Shown here: piece after piece, positions 1 to 6,576 of the stretch
Layout: each line of letters begins with the position of its first letter
Position numbering within the stretch: the first letter of the stretch is position 1
DNA from: Bacteroidaceae bacterium
GTDB taxonomy: Bacteria > Bacteroidota > Bacteroidia > Bacteroidales > Bacteroidaceae
DNA: 6,723 nucleotides
Direction of reading: 5' to 3'
Assembly (NCBI GenBank): GCA_900770705.1
Contig: CAAGLF010000004.1
Coordinates: 1-6,723 of the forward strand
The notes under the pieces: generated by a model
The model's input: only the letters and a program-made list of their open reading frames with translations
Databases searched by the model: none
What the model was told of the DNA's origin: nothing
Translations under genes and position numbers: made by a program

Positions 1-1
1 C

Positions 2-844
2 ACGCCCGTGCGGCAGGCGGCACTCGACGTCGTGCGCAACTACTACCGCGACTTCGTGTCCAAGCACTGGGACGAGCTGCAGCGCAAGCTCCATACCGAC
101 GACGAAACCTTCGGGAAAATCATCTCCGAGCTCCGCCGCCTCAACCCTATGCCCGGAAGTGCGCTCAACGACAGCGTCACGCTCGCCGCTCCCACCGTCA
201 TTCCCGACTTCTACGTTGGGGTCGACGACGAGGGCGGGCTTAGCGTGGAGCTGAACAACGGCGATGTGCCCGAACTGCGCGTAGGGCGCAGCTTCCTCGG
301 CATCGTGAAAGAGTATGCCGGCCACAGCAACTCCCTGACCAAAGCCCAGCGCGACGCCTACGTATATGCGCGGCAGAAGGTGGAGGCTGCGCAGTCGTTC
401 ATCAACCTGGTGCAGCGCCGCCAGCATACATTGCTGGCCGTCATGCGGGCCATCGTACGCCTGCAGCGCCCCTTCTTCGCCGAAGGCGACGACGAGACGC
501 TCCTGCATCCGATGAATTTGAAAAACGTGGCCGCCGAGGCCGGCGTGGATATCTCCACCGTCTCCCGTGTGACGGCTTCCAAGTATGTGCAGACCCGCTT
601 CGGAATGTATCCGCTCCGATATTTTTTCGCCTTGCAGTTCACCAATGAAGACGGCGAAGCCCTCGATGTGCGCAAAGCCAAGGCAAAGCTGCGCGAACTC
701 ATCGAAAGCGAGGACAGGCGCCGCCCCTATTCCGACGACAGGCTCGCTGCGCTGATGGCCGAGGCCGGAATGCCGATAGCCCGCCGCACCATTGCCAAGT
801 ACCGCGACCAGATGAACATCCCCGTGGCCCGTTTGCGAAAGTAA
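2..844 (+). CDS. rpoN: RNA polymerase sigma-54 factor, C-terminal part (5' end outside window)
   Basis: RpoN directs core RNA polymerase to -24/-12 promoters, where opening needs an AAA+ activator. Only the last 280 residues are visible; the frame is open back to base 2, so the gene starts upstream, and the GTG at base 8 is an internal Val codon. Visible residues run through the core-binding region, then the segment around RPFFAEGDDETLLHPMNLK and the helix-turn-helix region (visible residues about 172-210, with STVSRVTASKYVQTRFG and then PLRYFF, which fits the family closely). The RpoN box that reads the -24 element is intact as ARRTIAKYRD (visible residues 260-269), followed by a short tail and TAA at 842-844. 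Family members are about 480-500 residues, so roughly 200 N-terminal residues (activator-interacting region I and the start of the core-binding domain) are missing from the window, not from the gene. It is probably the first visible gene of a short operon, 42 bases before the next start codon. Confidence 0.96.
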   Translation, partial: TPVRQAALDVVRNYYRDFVSKHWDELQRKLHTDDETFGKIISELRRLNPMPGSALNDSVTLAAPTVIPDFYVGVDDEGGLSVELNNGDVPELRVGRSFLGIVKEYAGHSNSLTKAQRDAYVYARQKVEAAQSFINLVQRRQHTLLAVMRAIVRLQRPFFAEGDDETLLHPMNLKNVAAEAGVDISTVSRVTASKYVQTRFGMYPLRYFFALQFTNEDGEALDVRKAKAKLRELIESEDRRRPYSDDRLAALMAEAGMPIARRTIAKYRDQMNIPVARLRK

Positions 845-886
845 GCGCCCGGAAATCCCGCTTCCCACAGCCCCCCAGAAACACCG

Positions 887-1510
887 ATGGCCCTCAATAA
901 CAAACTGCTGATACTTCTGGCGAGAACAATCTCCGACCTCTTTTCGCCTTTCTACCTGCCCACGGTGGCTTTCACGGCACTCTTTGCCTATAGCTACTTG
1001 CAGCTGCTGCCCGTGGCCTACAAACTCGCGTTTGTGGGCATCGTATTTGTCTTTACCGCGGCCTTGCCCCGGTTCAACATCTTTCTATATCAGAAAATCA
1101 ACGGCCTGACGCACCGCCAGATGGGCGCACGCGAAAACAGGTACGTACCATTTGTGCTCAGTATCCTCTCTTATGCCGTTTTGTTCTACATAATGGGGCG
1201 TTTCCACCTGCCTCGCTTTGCCGTCGGCGTGATTGTCGCGGCGCTGGCCGTGCAAGTGGCCTGTTTCCTCCTGAATCCGTGGATTAAGCTGTGCATACAC
1301 GCCACGGGCAGCGGGGGACTCATCGGTGCCCTGCTGGCATTTGCCTTTATCTTTCACTTCGACCCGACTTTCTGGCTGTGCGTCGCGATACTGCTGTCCG
1401 GACTCGTCTGCACCGCCCGCCTCGTGCTGCGCCAGCAGCGCCTCTCTGAACTGGGGCTGGGCACGCTGGTGGGACTGCTGTGCGGGTTCTTCTGCGTGTT
1501 GCTGGTATAA
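887..1510 (+). CDS. PAP2-like integral membrane protein, probably catalytically degenerate
   Basis: This is a 207-residue very hydrophobic protein with about six or seven predicted membrane segments (roughly residues 15-37, 42-60, 88-106, 110-130, 140-158, 161-178, 190-207) and no cleavable signal peptide. I place it with PAP2-type phosphatases because of its topology and three remnants: RENRYVP (82-88) near the expected first motif, IHATGSGGL (137-145) near the second, and ARLVLRQQRLSEL (177-189), which overlays the third motif SRx5Hx3D. In that overlay the catalytic His is Gln184, the Asp is Glu188 and the Ser is Ala177, while Arg178 is kept. His138 may correspond to the second-motif His. 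From memory, proteins of this kind occur beside rpoN and purE in other Bacteroidales and are usually annotated as PAP2-family or hypothetical. Phosphatase activity is doubtful. The ATG at 887 is the first good start after rpoN; the next gene follows by 37 bases. The gene is surely real; the family call is moderate. Confidence 0.75.
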   Translation: MALNNKLLILLARTISDLFSPFYLPTVAFTALFAYSYLQLLPVAYKLAFVGIVFVFTAALPRFNIFLYQKINGLTHRQMGARENRYVPFVLSILSYAVLFYIMGRFHLPRFAVGVIVAALAVQVACFLLNPWIKLCIHATGSGGLIGALLAFAFIFHFDPTFWLCVAILLSGLVCTARLVLRQQRLSELGLGTLVGLLCGFFCVLLV

Positions 1511-1547
1511 AATCTTTCTCTTGCCACTATTCAAAAACTTATCTCCA

Positions 1548-2054
1548 ATGAAACCGAAAGTAAGTATTATTATGGGAAGCACGAGCGACCTCCCCGTGAT
1601 GGACAAGGCCGCGAAACTGCTCGACGAAATGCACGTCCCGTTCGAAATGAACGCCCTTTCTGCACACCGCACTCCGCAGGAGGTGGAAGCCTTTGCCCGC
1701 GAGGCAAAGGGCCGGGGCGTGGAAGTCATCATTGCCGGTGCCGGAATGGCTGCCGCCCTGCCGGGCGTGATAGCTGCCGGCACGACAGTGCCCGTTATCG
1801 GCGTGCCCATCAAGGGTATGCTCGACGGACTCGACGCTTTGCTCTCGATCGTGCAAATGCCCCCGGGAATACCGGTGGCTACGATGGCGGTCAACGGCGC
1901 GCTCAACGCCGGAATACTCGCTTGCGAGATGTTGGCGATGGCCGACGCCGAGCTGGCCGCACGGGTGGCCGCGTACAAAGAAGGGCTGAAGGAGAAAATC
2001 GTGAAGGCCAACGAAGAACTCTCCACCGTCTGCTACACCTATAAAACGAACTGA
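1548..2054 (+). CDS. purE: N5-carboxyaminoimidazole ribonucleotide mutase, class I PurE
   Basis: PurE moves the carboxyl group of N5-CAIR to give CAIR in cytosolic de novo purine synthesis; N5-CAIR is made by PurK, which is not in the window. The 168 residues match the usual single-domain length. Visible motifs are GSTSD (10-14) in the phosphate/ribose-binding loop, SAHRTP (38-43) with the catalytic His40, AGAGMAAALPG (63-73), and SIVQMPPGIPV (100-110), which marks the class I bacterial mutase and not the class II CO2-using type. One departure is Ala70, where the E. coli enzyme has a His in AAHLPG; I believe other Bacteroidales share it. I chose the ATG at 1548 because the conserved beta strand VSIIMGSTSD begins right after it; the open frame runs further upstream only by overlapping the previous gene. 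It sits 37 bases after the membrane-protein gene, so is probably co-transcribed with it. No Shine-Dalgarno is seen; the leader is A/T-rich, as is normal in this phylum. Confidence 0.97.
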   Translation: MKPKVSIIMGSTSDLPVMDKAAKLLDEMHVPFEMNALSAHRTPQEVEAFAREAKGRGVEVIIAGAGMAAALPGVIAAGTTVPVIGVPIKGMLDGLDALLSIVQMPPGIPVATMAVNGALNAGILACEMLAMADAELAARVAAYKEGLKEKIVKANEELSTVCYTYKTN

Positions 2055-2063
2055 GCCCGAAGG

Positions 2064-2128
2064 AAAAACTACAAGGCCGGAAATTTGAATTTCCTCGGAG
2101 AAAGTTTTTTCTTTCGCCGCGGAAGTTT
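2064..2128. repeat. Degenerate copy of a 65-bp palindromic intergenic element (copy A)
   Basis: This segment lies in the 144-base gap between purE and ispG. Its right half, from CTCGGAGAAAG at 2094 to GAAGTTT ending 2128, matches the right halves of the elements near 4201-4236 and 6501-6538: an A/T block, TTTTTTCTTTC, a GC core, then GAAGTTT. Its left half (AAAAACT, then GGCCGGAAA at 2075-2083) matches the left arm of the 4172 element. The arms have drifted, so the palindrome is imperfect. It lies 10 bases after the purE stop and could still end transcription of the rpoN-purE run, but the stem is weak and I do not call it a terminator. The remaining bases to 2198 are pyrimidine-rich on the + strand (CCTTCC, CTTCGGCC) and show no clear promoter. 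Confidence 0.6.
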
Positions 2129-2198
2129 CTCCTTCCTTCTTCGGCCGTCTTTCCTGTCACGCAGGCGGGCCGCTCCCCCCTGCCCACAACCTATCACT

Positions 2199-4115
2199 AT
2201 GAACACGGATATTCTATCTTCTTCGCTTTCGCCGTTCGACAATGCGCCGGACGCTTTCCTCTTCAACTACCGACCGCGCAAGTCCCACGTGGTGCACGTA
2301 GGCAACCGGCCGCTGGGCGGCGACGAACCGCTGCGGCTGCAGAGTATGACTACTGCGGCTACGACCGATACCGAGGCTTGCGTGGCGCAGTGCAAGGCCA
2401 TCATCGACGCGGGAGCGGACTACGTGCGTCTGACCACCCAGGGTACGATTGAGGCCCGCAACCTCCGGAACATCAAGGACGCACTCCGGGCTGCGGGCTA
2501 CGACTGCCCGCTCGTGGCCGACGTACATTTCAACCCGAATGTGGCCGACGTGGCCGCCGAAATCGTGGAAAAGGTGCGCATCAACCCTGGCAATTACGTC
2601 GACCCCGCCCGCCAGTTCAAGCATCTCGAATATACCGACGCCGAGTACGCCGAGGAGCTGCACAGGCTCGAAGAAAGGTTCACGAAGCTCCTCGACATCT
2701 GCCGCCGTCACGGCACGGCGCTCCGTATCGGGGTCAACCACGGCTCCCTGAGCGACCGTATCATGTGCCGCTACGGCGATACACCGGCCGGTATCGTGGA
2801 AAGTTGTATGGAGTTCCTGCGTATTTGCCGGAAGCAGGCCTTCAGCGACGTCGTGGTCAGCATTAAGGCCAGCAATACCGTCGTGATGGTGGAGAGCGTG
2901 CGCCTCTTGTGTCGGAAGATGGACGAAGAGAAGATGGACTACCCGCTCCATCTCGGCGTCACCGAAGCCGGAGAAGGCGAGGACGGCCGTATCAAGAGCG
3001 CCGTGGGCATTGGCGCCCTGCTTTGCGACGGTATTGGCGACACCATCCGCGTCTCGCTCAGCGAAGACCCCGAAAAGGAGGTGCCTGTGGCTCATAAGCT
3101 GGCGTCCTACGTACTTGGAAACCGTTCCGGCCATCAGCCCATCCCCGGCAAGGCCTGTCCGCTTTTCGACTACGTACATCCGCAGCGCCGTCCCACTTGT
3201 CCGGTGCGGAACATCGGCGGAACAAACGTGCCAGTGGTCGTCTCGGAACGCCTCGACGGCAGTACGGAGACGGGCAGCCTCGTGCCGGACTATATCTATT
3301 GCGGTGGCCGTCTGCCCGAAGCCGGAAGGCGGATTGCCGGGGCCGAATACATCGTCGACAGCGACAGCTGGACACCCGGCTGCGGCGCCTGGCCGGCATT
3401 CCGGCCCGACAGATTGCCCTTGATGGGCGCCTGTCGCGCGGAACTCAAGTTTCTGTTTCTTTCCTACCTCGAACTGACCGACGAGGTCCGAGCCTGTCTG
3501 CGCTGTCACCCCGAAACGGTGGTTATCGCCCAGACACGCCACGCCAACCGCGTGGGAGAACTGCGTGCCTTGGTCCACGAACTCTGGTGCGGGCAGATAC
3601 CGGCGCCTGTCGTGGTGTTTCAGCATTATGGTCTGGCAGCCGGACAGACGGAGGACCTGCAAATCTGCGCTGCCGCCGATATGGGCGCACTGATGTTCGA
3701 CGGACTGGTGGATGGCGTGTTCCTGCTCAGCATTCCGCCCAAGGGAAAAGCGCCCATCGCCCATGCCGTGGTCGACAGCACGGCCTACGGCATTCTCCAG
3801 GCCGCGCGGCTGCGCACTACCCGCACGGAATACATCAGTTGCCCGGGCTGCGGCAGAACGCTCTACGACCTGCAGTCGACCATTGCGCGCATCAAGGCGG
3901 CCACTGCCCACCTGACGGGACTGAAAATCGGCATTATGGGCTGCATTGTCAATGGTCCGGGAGAGATGGCCGACGCTGATTACGGCTATGTCGGCGCTGC
4001 GAGAGGCCGGGTGAGCCTCTATCGCGGCAAGCAGTGCGTGGAGAAGAACATACCGGAGCAGGAGGCTGTCGAGCGGCTGCTCCAGCTCATCGAGTCGGAC
4101 CGCAAGGAGGCGTAG
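2199..4115 (+). CDS. ispG: 4-hydroxy-3-methylbut-2-en-1-yl diphosphate synthase, long (three-domain) form
   Basis: IspG (GcpE) reductively converts the cyclic diphosphate MEcPP to HMBPP in the MEP isoprenoid pathway, using a [4Fe-4S] cluster in the cytosol. The 638 residues divide into an N-terminal TIM barrel (to about 300, with LQSMTTAATTDTEACVAQ, GADYVRLTTQGT, VADVHFNP, VRINPGNY and LHLGVTEAGEG), an inserted region of about 220 residues (about 300-520), and a C-terminal cluster domain. The cluster ligands are all present: Cys548 and Cys551 in SCPGCGR, Cys582 in MGCIVNGPGE, and Glu589. Short bacterial enzymes are about 370 residues; the insertion marks the long form known from plants, chlamydiae and Bacteroidota. 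I chose the ATG at 2199 because homology starts soon after it; an in-frame TTG at 2085 would add 38 low-complexity, basic residues translated from the intergenic repeat. The 144-base gap before it suggests either its own promoter or partial read-through from purE. Confidence 0.97.
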   Translation: MNTDILSSSLSPFDNAPDAFLFNYRPRKSHVVHVGNRPLGGDEPLRLQSMTTAATTDTEACVAQCKAIIDAGADYVRLTTQGTIEARNLRNIKDALRAAGYDCPLVADVHFNPNVADVAAEIVEKVRINPGNYVDPARQFKHLEYTDAEYAEELHRLEERFTKLLDICRRHGTALRIGVNHGSLSDRIMCRYGDTPAGIVESCMEFLRICRKQAFSDVVVSIKASNTVVMVESVRLLCRKMDEEKMDYPLHLGVTEAGEGEDGRIKSAVGIGALLCDGIGDTIRVSLSEDPEKEVPVAHKLASYVLGNRSGHQPIPGKACPLFDYVHPQRRPTCPVRNIGGTNVPVVVSERLDGSTETGSLVPDYIYCGGRLPEAGRRIAGAEYIVDSDSWTPGCGAWPAFRPDRLPLMGACRAELKFLFLSYLELTDEVRACLRCHPETVVIAQTRHANRVGELRALVHELWCGQIPAPVVVFQHYGLAAGQTEDLQICAAADMGALMFDGLVDGVFLLSIPPKGKAPIAHAVVDSTAYGILQAARLRTTRTEYISCPGCGRTLYDLQSTIARIKAATAHLTGLKIGIMGCIVNGPGEMADADYGYVGAARGRVSLYRGKQCVEKNIPEQEAVERLLQLIESDRKEA

Positions 4116-4171
4116 CGGCCGTGGCAGGCTGTCCTTGCCGCCGGTGCCGCGGGCCGCTCCCGTAGGTCGAT

Positions 4172-4237
4172 AAAACTTCGGGGCCGGAAAGAAAAATTAT
4201 CTCCGTAGAAATTTTTCTTTCCGGCCCCGAAGTTTTT
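4172..4237. terminator. Perfect 27-bp inverted repeat, probable bidirectional terminator (copy C of the palindromic element)
   Basis: Bases 4172-4198 pair without mismatch with 4210-4236, leaving an 11-base loop (ATCTCCGTAGA, 4199-4209). The stem centre is GC-rich (GGGGCCGG against CCGGCCCC) with A/T runs at both ends. Read on the + strand, the stem ends in five T (4233-4237), 57 bases after the ispG stop; read on the - strand, it ends in four T, about 77 bases beyond the stop of the converging gene. This is the arrangement expected of a shared intrinsic terminator between convergent genes. It is also the best-preserved copy of the element seen at 2064-2128 and 6476-6538. A structural role as a dispersed repeat is not excluded. 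The inverted repeat is certain; the termination function is inferred. Confidence 0.85.
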
Positions 4238-4266
4238 CGTATGTCCGAGGTAGTGAAAACTCTGGG

Positions 4267-4294
4267 CGGAAGGGGCGGAATTCCGGCCCTTCCG
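4267..4294. repeat. 28-bp near-perfect palindrome centred on GAATTC, just beyond the 7TM-HD gene
   Basis: The two 14-base halves (CGGAAGGGGCGGAA and TTCCGGCCCTTCCG) pair at 13 of 14 positions, with one G-G mismatch at 4275/4286. It sits 18 bases beyond the stop of the minus-strand gene. As RNA the central bases would open into a loop. No T run follows directly on either strand, so it is not a textbook terminator by itself; it might stabilise the transcript end ahead of the larger hairpin at 4172-4237. Confidence 0.5.
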
Positions 4295-4312
4295 GCGCTT
4301 CGTTCAACGGAC

Positions 4313-6457
4313 TCAGCGCTTCCAGGTGGTGTGGAGGCCTGTGCCGAAGAGGCTGCCGCCCTTCGTCTCCGGCTCTGCGGCTTTCTCCTGTTGGAGTTCG
4401 GGATAGGAGATGCGCGTGTGATATACGGTTTTCAGGCTCTCGGTGAGTACTTGCTTGGCGTCGGCAATGTCCTTGAAGGTGATGGGGCAGTTTTTGAAGT
4501 ATCCCTCGGCCACTTGCCCGTCGACAATTTTGTTGACCAGGGCGGAAATCGTTTCTTCGCTATACTCTTTCAGGCTTCTGGACGAGGCTTCGACGGCGTC
4601 GCACATCATCAGGATGGCTTGCTCCCTGGTAGACGGATTGGGGCCGGGGTAAGCGAAGTCTTCCTCGGCCGGTGTCTGTCCGGGGTGCTTGTTGAGCCAT
4701 TGTATGTAAAAGTACTTCGTGCGTCCGAGGCCGTGGTGAGTGGCTATGAAGGCCCGGATGTCTTCGGGCAGCCTGTAGCGCTCCGCCATCTTGACGCCGG
4801 CACGCACGTGGTCGATGATAATTTTTGCGCTCTGCTCTTCCGGGAGCTGGTCGTGCGGATTCTGTCCGTTCTGATTCTCCGTGAAGAAGGCGGGATTGCT
4901 CATCTTGCCGATGTCGTGGTACAAGGCTCCCGTACGTACCAGCTGCATATTTGCGCCTATCGCCGCAGCCACTTCGGCTGCGAGGTTGGCCACTTGCATA
5001 GAGTGGTTGAAAGTTCCTTGTGCCTCCTTCGACATCCGGCGTAGCAGGGGGTGATTGATGTTTGTCAGCTCGACCAGCGTCACGCTTGACGTGAAGCTGA
5101 AAACTCTTTCGATGAGATAGAGCAGCGGGTAGGCGAAAAGCATAAATATGCCGCCCACCGCCAGGTATTTGTAGTGGGAAAAATCCATTCCCGCCAAGTC
5201 GCTCCACGTTTTGAACATCAAACCGTGCACCAGGTCGTAGCCGAGCGCGGCGGCCATGGCGGTAAGCGTCAGCCAGCCGGCCACACGCACCAGTTGGGAG
5301 CGCTCCGTCAGTTCCTTCAGGGAGAAAATGGCTGTTCCGCCCGCCACAATCTGTATTAGGATGAACTCGTAGGGATCGCTCAGCGGGATAGCGGCCAGTA
5401 TCACGGTCACGATGAGCGCCACGAAGGCGGTGCGCGAGTCCATAAATATGCGAATGAAGATCGGGACGATGGCAAACGGAAGTATCAGTACGTGGAAGAT
5501 GGTGTGCGACACCATCACGTACGTCAGCAGCGGCAATACGGTGACGAGCGAGAATAAGAGGGCGATGTGGTGGCGCGAGCGTACGTAGTTCTGCCGCGCC
5601 ACGACGAGGTAGAATACCAGCAGGCAGACGCAGAGGCTCGTCAGGATGAATTGTCCCAGCAGCAGTTGCCAGCCGTAGCGTTCGGAGGTCTCCCCCTTGC
5701 TCTCCATTTCAAATTTGTAGCTGTCGAGCACGCGCTTGAGCAGCGGCGTGACCACCTCGCCCTGATCTATGATTTTCTCTCCGCTCATCACGGCGCCCGA
5801 GTTGCGCTGTATGTCCTCGATGCGCGACCCTATTTCTGCCTCGCTGCGCTCGGCGTCGTACGTCAGGTTGTGGTGCAGATATTCGTGTATGCGCAGACAC
5901 GCCAGCAGTTCGTGGGTAAAATGTATGGTGTCGGCGTGCATAATGCGCTCGTAGGCGGTACGTGTGGTCAGGATGACTTCCGGCGTGACGGTGCGCACCT
6001 TTTGTCCCTCCACTACGCGCAGACCGGCGGGATACTTGCTTAGTTGCAGCTGCTCCGGCGCCGCTATGCCGATGTCGTAGGCCTCCCGGAGCTGACGCGC
6101 CACGTGGGAGAAGTAAGAGACGGGCACGCCCTTGAACCTGCCGGCCTGGTAGTCGTGGCGGAAGGCTGCGATGTATTCTTCGGCGGTGCCGGCGTTCATC
6201 GTATAGTAGGGATAGAACGAACGCACGATGGAGTCTGCTTCCGACTTGATTTGCTCCGGCGCTTTCTGGACGGGAAAGTTGAACTCTGCTATGAGGGCGG
6301 AATACCGCCAGGGCTGGTTGACGTCGTACTTGTATCCGAACTTCGAGCTTTCACGCGGCAGAAACCACAGCAGCAGTCCGACTGTCAGCACAGAGGCGGC
6401 GGCAAGGGTCAGGAAGTTGGCCCTGCCGATACGTTTCCACAGTCTGTTTTTTATCAT
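4313..6457 (-). CDS. 7TM receptor with cytoplasmic HD phosphohydrolase domain (PgpH-like, probable cyclic di-AMP phosphodiesterase)
   Basis: A 714-residue membrane protein. Residues about 14-33 form an N-terminal membrane anchor, about 35-260 an extracytoplasmic 7TMR-HDED-type domain that ends in the typical stretch GAVMSGEKIIDQGEVVTPLL (221-240), and about 262-452 a block of roughly seven membrane helices. The cytoplasmic HD domain follows with its metal ligands in order: His485 (FNHS), His514-Asp515 (YHDIGK), His550 (IDHV), His574-His575 (THHG) and Asp620 (MCDAVEA). None is missing. The domain order equals that of PgpH, which in Firmicutes breaks cyclic di-AMP down to pApA; that substrate is inferred here from family membership. 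The N-terminal domain probably senses something in the periplasm. The start is the ATG at 6457-6455 just before IKNRLWKR; no Shine-Dalgarno precedes it. It converges on ispG and ends with TGA at 4315-4313. The leader holds a repeat array and a possible promoter, so expression may be controlled there. Confidence 0.93.
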   Translation of the reverse strand: MIKNRLWKRIGRANFLTLAAASVLTVGLLLWFLPRESSKFGYKYDVNQPWRYSALIAEFNFPVQKAPEQIKSEADSIVRSFYPYYTMNAGTAEEYIAAFRHDYQAGRFKGVPVSYFSHVARQLREAYDIGIAAPEQLQLSKYPAGLRVVEGQKVRTVTPEVILTTRTAYERIMHADTIHFTHELLACLRIHEYLHHNLTYDAERSEAEIGSRIEDIQRNSGAVMSGEKIIDQGEVVTPLLKRVLDSYKFEMESKGETSERYGWQLLLGQFILTSLCVCLLVFYLVVARQNYVRSRHHIALLFSLVTVLPLLTYVMVSHTIFHVLILPFAIVPIFIRIFMDSRTAFVALIVTVILAAIPLSDPYEFILIQIVAGGTAIFSLKELTERSQLVRVAGWLTLTAMAAALGYDLVHGLMFKTWSDLAGMDFSHYKYLAVGGIFMLFAYPLLYLIERVFSFTSSVTLVELTNINHPLLRRMSKEAQGTFNHSMQVANLAAEVAAAIGANMQLVRTGALYHDIGKMSNPAFFTENQNGQNPHDQLPEEQSAKIIIDHVRAGVKMAERYRLPEDIRAFIATHHGLGRTKYFYIQWLNKHPGQTPAEEDFAYPGPNPSTREQAILMMCDAVEASSRSLKEYSEETISALVNKIVDGQVAEGYFKNCPITFKDIADAKQVLTESLKTVYHTRISYPELQQEKAAEPETKGGSLFGTGLHTTWKR

Positions 6458-6475
6458 CTTCGGCGTTGTTTTTTC

Positions 6476-6538
6476 AAACTTCCGGGGTCGGTGGGAACTA
6501 CCTCGGAGATAATTTTTCTTTCGGGCCCGGAAAATTTT
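6476..6538. repeat. Copy B of the palindromic intergenic element, in the leader of the 7TM-HD gene
   Basis: The left half (AAACTTCCGGGGTCGG from 6476) matches the left arm of the perfect palindrome at 4172 (AAAACTTCGGGGCCGG). The right half (CTCGGAGATAATTTTTC from 6502, then TTTCGGGCCCGGAAAATTTT) matches its right arm and, even more closely, the reverse complement of its left arm. The halves are not fully complementary, so the hairpin is weaker than at 4172. The element begins 18 bases upstream of the ATG of the minus-strand gene, so it would be transcribed as part of the leader. Confidence 0.65.
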
Positions 6539-6576
6539 TTTTCAGGCCCTAAAATTTTTTTTTCGGGCCTTGAAGT
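6511..6576. repeat. Three tandem half-units of the element, 21-base period
   Basis: The right half of the element is present three times in a row. Each unit is a T run, then C(G/A)GGCC, then a short A run. The core hexamers CGGGCC, CAGGCC and CGGGCC begin at 6522, 6543 and 6564, exactly 21 bases apart. The third unit again ends in TTGAAGTTT, the same end as in the other copies. The A/T tracts therefore repeat every two helical turns, which could bend the DNA. Unit sequences differ slightly, so this is not a very recent duplication. Confidence 0.7.

Noticed and set aside
1326..1547. An upstream start for purE within the preceding gene
   Set aside because: It would add 74 residues before the PurE fold. 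The ATG at 1548 gives the usual protein length.
1085..2026. Open frame of 313 codons on the - strand across the PAP2-like gene and purE
   Set aside because: It crosses two well supported + strand genes, and the product is a low-complexity Ser/Ala-rich then Gln/His-rich sequence without family resemblance.
2085..2198. A 38-codon N-terminal extension of ispG from a TTG start
   Set aside because: The added residues are translated from the intergenic repeat and are unlike known IspG N-termini; the ATG at 2199 fits the family better.
2055..2198. A Bacteroides-type promoter for ispG
   Set aside because: I looked for TAnnTTTG with an upstream TTTG box and found no convincing match in the gap.
2214..3911. 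Long open frame (565 codons) on the - strand inside ispG
   Set aside because: It is antisense to a gene whose protein is convincing over its whole length. High GC in third codon positions commonly keeps the opposite strand open, and the translation has no recognisable domain.
4241..5044. Open frame of 267 codons on the + strand, starting with ATG just after the large hairpin
   Set aside because: Most of it is antisense to the HD domain of the minus-strand gene, whose metal ligands are all intact. The translation shows no domain, and it lies just after a terminator-like structure.
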